In this document: positions 7,649-13,349 of the stretch, piece by piece
How positions within the stretch are numbered: the first letter of the stretch is position 1
Layout: the number at the start of each line of letters is the position of its first letter
Assembly: GCA_009602725.1 (NCBI GenBank)
Contig: WELB01000119.1
Span: 146,836-160,184, forward strand
Length of the DNA: 13,349 nucleotides
Origin: Spirogloea muscicola
Lineage: Eukaryota > Streptophyta > Zygnematophyceae > Spirogloeales > Spirogloeaceae
Reading direction: 5' to 3'
Made by a program: the position numbers and the translations under genes
Notes under the pieces: generated by a model
The model's database searches: none
The model's input: the letters and a program-made list of their open reading frames with translations, nothing else
Told to the model about the DNA's origin: nothing

Positions 7649-10600
7649 ATGGAGGTCCCCATGCCGGCGGCGGCCGGCGGCAGGCTGCCCCTCGTGGCCG
7701 CCTACCACGACCACAAGCCGAGCGCGCCGGACAGCGTCTCGCAAGCGGGCGAGTGCCAAGCCCCCGCGAGGGAAGCTCTGGACGCGTCTCTCCGGGGCTC
7801 GGGTTTCAGCTCGGAGCGCCGGCCGTCCAGAGCACTGTGGCCTGTGTCAGCGACGCAGTTTCAGTGGAGAAGAGGACGAAGTAAGGCCCGTTGCCGCCTG
7901 GGAGACGCTGTCCTCGACAACCGCGACTGGGACAGCCGCGACCAAGCTGGCCAGGACACTGCTCTGGCGCAACTGACAGGCGAGCCGGAGCAGCTAACAT
8001 TGGGAGCTTTGAATGGTCTGAGGTGAGGTGACGGCCTTTCATCTCCTGCGCAGTACACGATGACCTCAACTCAGATTCTGAGAAGCAAAGAGTGTCATTG
8101 CTCCCTTGTTTGGCAGGTCAAGAGCAAGCGCGACTTCACCAGCCGTGCCCTCTGCAAGAGCTCACAATGTGGCAGCTTCAGAACACCCGCAGAGTCAGCC
8201 TGCGGGCAATGCTTCAGATGTGGAGCTCAGGCAAAGCTTCGGAACGCAAGCCAATAGCACTCAAGTACCAGGTCAAGAGGTGAAGCTGCTGGCAGTGGAG
8301 TCTGCAGGGCTGGCAGGTGACCAAGGAAGGCCTCTGACCGAGAATGACCGAGTACCTGACGGAAAGGAGCAGCGGAAGCGGCGGAGAAGTAAGCAGATAG
8401 GCCGAGGGAAGGACGAGGGAGGTGTAGTCAGAGTGGATGGCCACAGAATTGGCCACCGAGGCATATTTCAGAAGCTCTTCTGGACCTTTGGTCGCTGGTT
8501 GTACCTCTTCTGGTTTGCGCAAGTGAGATCACCCGAGCGTGAGCCTTGCTCCAGCAATCCCTCTTTGCTGCAGACTTTGTGTAAGCAAGCTGTTAAGCTC
8601 AATGTAGCAGGCTAGCATGCTTCTGGACACTCCTCCAGACTGACTAGGACAAGAGAGCGACATGTCAGACGTTGTTATCTACTTTGCAACTCAGTCCTGG
8701 TATATCTGTGACAATTTGGCAGGATACCACTGGACTCTGTAACCTACCCATTGACCGTGGACTTTTCCTACTTGCATCCAACCACTCGGTAAGTTGATAT
8801 TTGAGTCCCTTGTAATTATATGTAGCTGATCGCACTGAGCAATATCATGCTCAAATGTCAGAGTTATGGGCCTCGCCTGCTGTATATCTATTAGTGAATG
8901 GACGTTCATGAAAAGATTCTTGCAGCCTTGTACAAGATTTATGCACATCGTCTGATAGGAGGACAAGCCAAGCCACAAACTACGGGCTGTCTAATACACA
9001 AGCTCTCAAGTTGATATTGACCGGCTCTTGTGCAGCCTCGCTCCTCTTCTTCAGAATTCCTAATTATATGTGGCAATGTCTCTCCTGCAGAGTCATCTTG
9101 ACTGCGGCGCCATCTTCATGGGTGCCTGGGCAGGTGGCATTGACAAAGTCTACGCTTTAGGAGCCCAGGACTACTTCTTCAGACATCCTCTCAAGGTAAG
9201 AGAAGTCAAGAAGAGCTTTTGCAGGGGAAAAAGAGCCAAGGGCAACCATAGGGAGGGAGCTGTGTATCAAGCTACAATATCTTCTGCGATGTGGCATGAG
9301 GCCTGGTATTACAGTAAGCATCTACATGGCATTGTCGTAAATACGGATTGGTTATTCCTGAATTCTCTCAAATGTCAAGGAACTGAAGTTCAGGTAGTGG
9401 TTCTCCATAGGCTTGGTTTGTGACAACATTTATGAATGTCATACCATTCAATCGACGTGGCTTTTCTCAGCGAGAGGTGCGTAGCATGTCCTGTCGCCAT
9501 CCACTATTTTGATCTTATCCATGGCTTCTGTCTTGGTACCTACCAACAAGTCCTTTCGTCATTGCTCGAGCTCCAACTTGTCCACGCCTTGTCCAAGTGA
9601 GCTCCAACCATCACCTACTTTGTTAAGACTGTCTCTGGTACAGGTAGAAATTCTGCAGCGGATCCAAGATGCAAGCAGTGCCGAGTCCCCTGCAGCAGTT
9701 GTCATGTTTCCTGAAGGGACTCGATCAAAAGATGGTAGCTTACATCAGTTCAAGACCGGAGTCAGCTTCCTCGCGGAGACACTAAATATGCCAATTGTTC
9801 CAGTCTGTGTCACCGTGAGTTGATTCACACACAACGACAGACCTAAAGGAGAAATAGCTGTCACATCCTGAGGCTGTTGGAGCGGAGCACGTGATTGTGA
9901 AGATGGAGTCTGCCTTCATCATTCAGCCATATCCTGCTCTCTAGTTGCCACAGTATGCTTGCTCACAGGTCAGTTGCTTGAGTGCGCAGGGTACCCTAGG
10001 AGCATTGCCAAAAGGACGCTTCGTGCCCTTCCGCCACAAGGTGGAAGTCGAGTTTGGTGCGCCCCTTTGGATGTCCAGCTCTTTGAAGGAGAATCCAGAA
10101 GACATTGTACATGCCGTATCAGGAGCACAGCCTCTGGTGGGCAAGCACCATAACTTTGGAAGATGTTTTGAGCCTGAGCTGCAGGCAAGATTGACTGGCT
10201 TTGAGAGTCAGAATTTGGATCTCAGCACAAAGGTCACCATCGAGGGTGTTGAACCAGATAAAGCAGTTGCTGATGAGCGAGGACGTCGTAGGGCTCTTCA
10301 GGCAAAGTTTGCAAAGGACCTGCAGGCCTCTGTGGGAAGGATGTTGAGTGCAAAGCAGGCAAGAGCTAGCCGCAGCAAGCAGCTTGGCAGGGAGAGCCGC
10401 TTCTGGAGCTTTGCAAAGTGGTTCCGCATTCTGACGGCCATAGGGACTGTCATTGCCCTTGGCATTCTGCAGGTATCGTTCAGGCCCGTCACATGCATGT
10501 CTATCAGCAAGCATCTCTGCCTATTCATCGATTTCTTCTTCAATATTGGATGCTGGGGCCTGTGACATAAAGTCGGAAAGTGAAATCCAAATGTATAAGA

Positions 10601-10808
10601 CTACCGCTGTTGACAGCAATGTGTGGCCCAACTGCAGACTGTGCACCCTGGATCTGCAGCCAGCAGGTTGGCCAGCCTGACACAGGGCACCATCCAGAGG
10701 GGAGGTGCTGCGCATGTCATGCTGGTGTTAGCAGTTGTTGCGATGGCCTCTTCATGGCTGCTGCAGTTGCTCGCCCCGTACTTCGTCTTGACGTCACCAG
10801 CAAGTTAG
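7649..10808 (+). CDS. PlsC-type lysophospholipid acyltransferase (1-acylglycerol-3-phosphate acyltransferase-like), 9 exons
   Basis: Proposed exons are 7649-7880, 8054-8116, 8308-8522, 8723-8788, 9091-9195, 9411-9476, 9644-9814, 9990-10472 and 10638-10808, giving 523 residues. Exons 3-8 join in phase 0 and rebuild a full PlsC domain: GLFLLASNHSSHLD with the catalytic HX4D (His191-Asp196), VIPFNRRG (238-244), FPEGTR (271-276) and IVPVCVTGTLGALPKGR. It would transfer an acyl chain from acyl-CoA or acyl-ACP to a lysophospholipid such as lysophosphatidate; the substrate is not determinable. Residues 1-150 are a long polar N-terminal extension with the basic run RKRRRSK. After the domain come a charged linker and two membrane segments (about 449-467 and 494-518). 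Exons 1-3 are uncertain: the acceptor at 8316/8317 also keeps frame, and exon 2 could be skipped by using a 3' site at 8142. The end may use a further intron, 10804-10877, giving a stop at 10885 and one extra residue. Confidence 0.85.
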
Positions 10809-11549
10809 TTGCTCATATTTTCTTGCCTTTGCCACCCCCCATTTTAACCCGGCTCCTGAATCCTATATTCTTTGTAGGCGGCTAGTAGAGGCCCAGTTTG
10901 AGGACGCACTTGCAAATTGCTGCGACGGGCTCCAATGTAGGCCAAGCAAAGCAAGCCACCTCTTTTCAGTGACCAGAGAAGAACGTCGGGCAGGTCGATT
11001 TCCCGCAAATGTGCAACGAAGGATCAGTTTCACGAATTCCACCACTTGCATGACACTCCATTCCCACCTGCCTCTCCTTGACAATCTGCTCCAGCCTGCG
11101 AGAGTGCTTAACTTCATCATTAGGCGCCTCAAGGAACAGGAACAGGAGCAGGAACAACTCCCATTGAGCATGGGCATCCCGTCGGAGCATGAGGGTGGAG
11201 TCCTCCCTGAGGCACGCGCTTTCCCCAGGACGTATTCCGTTAGGTAGTGGTCATTGGTGGCCCATCCCAGAAAGAGCAAGTGGCACTGCTGTGGGAGTGT
11301 TGACTGTGGCAGGCCAGGCGAGAGGTCAGGCACATGGTGTGAGAGTCGTATCTGAGCGGAGGCGCCAGAGAGGGCACCAATTAGCAGCCGAGAAAGGGAG
11401 GCCGTCCATGAGGGGGAGTTCATCCCAGAAAAGGAGATGCAAGCGGTTAGCCTCCCTTTCAGCCCTCTTTCCCCCCCCCCTCCATTCCTCCTGCCATTGC
11501 TGCTGCCCCACTCCTCTAGCAGCTCCAGAAGCTGCTGGATGCTAGCTGC
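10809..11549. other. 3' flank of acyltransferase and unassigned DNA
   Basis: 10804-10877 is T-rich and ends TTCTTTGTAG, so it may be a terminal intron. From 10878 a plus-strand frame stays open to 11247 and includes an EQEQEQEQ run from an imperfect CAGGAA repeat near 11133-11157. It has no recognisable domain and no clear start. 11456-11533 is pyrimidine-rich with a C run of about 11 and ends TCTAGCAG, resembling an intron end. I cannot support a gene here. Confidence 0.4.
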
Positions 11550-11607
11550 TACGTCATGAGATGTGCTTGCCTCTGTACTTGGCCATATTGGCCTTCGATT
11601 GTTTCAA
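11550..11607 (+). promoter_or_regulatory. Candidate upstream regulatory module, copy 2
   Basis: Direct-orientation counterpart of 7567-7626: TACGTCAT, AGATGTGCTTGCC, GGCCATATTGGCC and GTTTCAA in the same order and with nearly equal spacing. It ends 23 nt before an ATG at 11630, the same distance as for the acyltransferase. It implies a transcript start near here. Confidence 0.45.
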
Positions 11608-11629
11608 ATACACGACTTTTTCTCCTCTC

Positions 11630-11953
11630 ATGTCCATGCGAAGTCGAACCACTACGTTGCTGACTAAGCAGTAAGTCACGGTCTTCTCAGAGGGCCCAGA
11701 ACTAAACCCTAACCTTATAAACCCTATTCCCTGCAGCAGACCCTTGCCCGTTACATCGAGCAGCACTGATGCACGCGGGGCTCGCATGAGCGAGTACAGG
11801 CACCGCCTCGTTCGGGCAGCGAGGGCTTGCTCGAATGCTGGCCCAGCACAGCCTCGGGCGTGCCCCATTCAGATGACGACGAGAAAGTGCCATGCCCCAT
11901 CCAGCTGGCGGTGGAGCAGAGCAGAGGCAGAGTTCTGGCGGCTGATGTACTAA
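11630..11953 (+). CDS. Hypothetical small two-exon gene
   Basis: An ATG 23 nt after the duplicated upstream module opens a short exon, 11630-11670 (MSMRSRTTTLLTK...). It ends at a strong donor (GTAAGT), and a 66-nt intron closes at CCCTGCAG. The second exon, 11737-11953, gives 85 residues rich in Arg, Ala and Ser, with no domain I recognise. An alternative acceptor at 11846 has the same phase and gives a different tail (SDDDEKVPCPIQLAVEQSRG...) that runs into the hairpin repeat at 12002 and takes its stop codon, 12019-12021, from it. Either could be a young or degraded gene. Evidence rests on the module and splice signals only. Confidence 0.25.
11704..11712 (+). promoter_or_regulatory. Telo-box (AAACCCTAA)
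   Basis: Exact match to the plant telo-box AAACCCTAA, followed at about 11719 by a degenerate AAACCCTA. It lies in the proposed 66-nt intron shortly after the candidate start codon. Telo-boxes near transcription starts are known regulatory sites in plants; function here is inferred. Confidence 0.35.
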
Positions 11954-12001
11954 GGCGCGCGGTGCGCATGAGACGAGAGGAAGGCCAAAAGGAAGCCAGA
12001 A

Positions 12002-12064
12002 AGCAAGCGCGGCCAGATTAACTGGTGGCTGGGAGAGGCCAGCCCAAAAGAATGGACAAGGTCT
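12002..12064 (+). mobile_element. 60-bp hairpin element, copy 3
   Basis: Identical over 63 bp to 585-647 and 6335-6397. No convincing flanking duplication is visible; short AAGGA strings on both sides are too short and offset to count. It directly follows the candidate small gene and supplies an in-frame stop to its alternative reading. Confidence 0.7.
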
Positions 12065-12624
12065 GAAGGAGTCGGAGTGCCAGAGCACTGACTGTAAGAA
12101 GAGTCTCTCCTCTCCTCTAAGAAAGGAAAGAAGTAAAATCTAGAGAGAGAGAAGTTATATGTGAAGAAGAAAGTGCTCCCCCATAGAGAACAGGGGCTGC
12201 AAAGCCAGCCCAAAAAGAAGTGGACAACATCAAGAGAGAGAGAGAGTCGGAAGTGGGGCTAAGGTAACAAAGCGGTAAGGAGGACGCTAGTATCGTACAC
12301 GCTTGCGGCCGAGGGCACAGGAAACGGGAAGCGTCTTCTTCTTCCAATAGGAGGCAATGGCCGTGGGAGGACAGCTCACAAGATCGGGGGCGCAACACAC
12401 GAGGCAGAGGCGCAGACGGCCCAGTCGCGGAGCGGGGCGCGAGGGGAGGACGGCGCCCCGCGAGGGAAAGGAGAAATCCTTAGCCCGTCGGACCTTGTCA
12501 ATACATGATTCCGGCCTGGCTGTCACAGCCCTTGCTCCCGTCTTCTGATATTAAAAAGAGCGGAAGGAGGCGTCTTGGAGGAGAAGCTCGTCCGAAGTCA
12601 ACCAGGCCTTACGTGGGCGGGACG
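12065..12624. other. Repeat-containing intergenic DNA
   Basis: One plus-strand hairpin unit occurs at about 12167-12230 (GGGGCTGCAAAGCCAGCCC, then a TGGACAAC tail). It is followed by a short GA run (about 12231-12245). A minus-strand unit lies at about 12499-12545 (CCTTGTCAAT...GGCTGTCACAGCCC). 12300-12480 is GC-rich with no recognisable gene. Confidence 0.6.
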
Positions 12625-12918
12625 GCTTAAGCTCGTAGTCTGGCCCCTTCAAACCTTGTCAAGTCTTTTCGGGCAGCGAGCTACTCAGACCTGATGTTGC
12701 TCACTCGTGGGTACTGAGCTTTCCTCTGCATCGTTTCTGTGTTCTGCAGTATGTTGTCGTGTAGTCCTTTCTCCGGCTCCTCTTGCTTTGGCTTTGGACA
12801 TTGTCCATTTCTTTTTGGGCTGGCTTGGCCAGCCCCTCTTTTCTATGGGCGCGCTTTTCCCCTTTCGGGCTGGCTTCTCACAGCCCTTGCCCCGATTAGG
12901 AGAGCCACTTCTTCTTAC
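12625..12918 (-). repeat. Inverted array of the cluster A/B repeats
   Basis: Read on the minus strand, this block contains counterparts of repeats seen on the plus strand at the left: 12625-12674 of 47-96, and 12673-12771 of 7027-7124. Hairpin units lie at about 12798-12855 (TTGGGCTGGCTTGGCCAGCC) and 12862-12918 (GGGCTGGCTTCTCACAGCCC...GAGAGCCACTTCTTCTT). The array is therefore a rearranged inverted copy of the left clusters. Confidence 0.8.
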
Positions 12919-12939
12919 GTGAGCGGGACGGCTGCTGCA

Positions 12940-13240
12940 AGAGGAGAGAGTGCTCGCCCACACAGCAGGCAGGGGCTGGGGAAGGCCAGCCCAGAAAGAA
13001 GTGCGCGCCCAGAAAGGATTTCAGAACTTCCTCTCGGAAGCTTAGCAGGGGTTACTGAGTATGACGTCGCTGCTTTGTTTCTTGTCGAGCCTGATTTTCT
13101 TAGCGCTTCCCCTGGCCCTCTTCTCTGTTCCTTCTTTTCTGGGCTGGCTTTTCCAGCCCCTATCCTCAATGCGCGAGCCCACTTCTTATCTTTCGGGGCT
13201 GGCTTATCACAGCCCCTGGCCCCATCGGGACAGCCTTCCA
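12940..13240. repeat. Further hairpin units at the right end of cluster C
   Basis: A plus-strand unit at about 12940-13005 (GCTCGCCCA...GGGGCTGGGGAAGGCCAGCCC) is followed by minus-strand units at about 13126-13185 and 13186-13240. 13040-13153 is the inverted counterpart of 137-256. No ORF with recognisable content is present. Confidence 0.7.
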
Positions 13241-13279
13241 AAAGCTGGCCAGGGGAAAGCGGAATGCTGGGAGGAACAG

Positions 13280-13349
13280 AAGGGGTGAGAGGCGCGGGGG
13301 TGCCACGCGCCGGGCGCGCGGGCCGCGGCGCGCGGCCCAACCGGGCGCC
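13280..13349. other. Extremely GC-rich window edge
   Basis: The last 70 bases are nearly all G and C with dense CpG, like the DNA just inside the other three gene starts. This may be the promoter or first exon of a gene lying beyond the window. No coding claim can be made. Confidence 0.3.

Noticed and set aside
8117-8142. A 25-nt intron to reconcile frames in acyltransferase exon 2
   Set aside because: Far shorter than the other introns here. A longer intron, 8117-8307, keeps the phase and uses a good CTGCAG acceptor.
10863-11423. 186-codon minus-strand reading frame
   Set aside because: It has no recognisable domain, a serine/cysteine run caused by a simple repeat, and it overlaps the acyltransferase 3' flank. 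GC-rich DNA without stops explains it.
1-13349. CRISPR array, bacterial operon or tRNA genes
   Set aside because: The repeats vary in spacing and orientation with no unique spacers of constant length. The genes have spliceosomal introns, and no cloverleaf sequence was found.

Overview
The window looks like nuclear DNA of a green alga. It carries a thylakoid-lumen PsbP-domain protein with a bipartite Tat-type transit peptide. It also carries an At1g29790-type SAM methyltransferase of the green-plant kind and a PlsC-type lysophospholipid acyltransferase. All three are split by many short GT-AG introns (about 70-400 nt). GC content is moderate, with very GC-rich gene starts. A trebouxiophyte (Coccomyxa/Trebouxia-like) is my best guess, but the species cannot be fixed from sequence alone. 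There is one ambiguous base, n, at 6162.

Layout. 1-657 is a repeat cluster (A). 843-3608 (+) is an 8-exon, membrane-anchored SAM-dependent methyltransferase. 3989-6139 (-) is a 6-exon PsbP-domain protein convergent with it. 6335-7250 is repeat cluster B, between the divergent PsbP and acyltransferase starts. 7649-10808 (+) is a 9-exon PlsC/LPLAT acyltransferase preceded by a distinctive 60-bp upstream module. 10809-11549 holds no convincing gene. 11550-11953 holds a second copy of the upstream module, followed at the same 23-nt spacing by a weakly supported small two-exon gene. 12002-13240 is repeat cluster C, partly inverted relative to A and B. The last 60 bases are extremely GC-rich and may be the edge of the next gene.

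Exon boundaries were derived by hand. The PsbP chain, methyltransferase exons 4-8 and acyltransferase exons 3-8 join with consistent phase across conserved motifs. The N-terminal exons of the methyltransferase and acyltransferase are less certain. The three genes share no obvious pathway (lumenal photosystem accessory protein, probably Golgi methyltransferase, membrane-lipid acyltransferase), so this is ordinary eukaryotic gene order, not an operon.

The most unusual content is the repeat system: about 19 copies of a roughly 60-65 bp unit. Each unit tends to have two short hairpins (the second is GGCTG...AGCCAGCC) and an AAAAGAATGGACAAGG-like tail. Three copies are identical over 63 bp. One of these sits between perfect 13-bp direct repeats, which suggests recent mobility.
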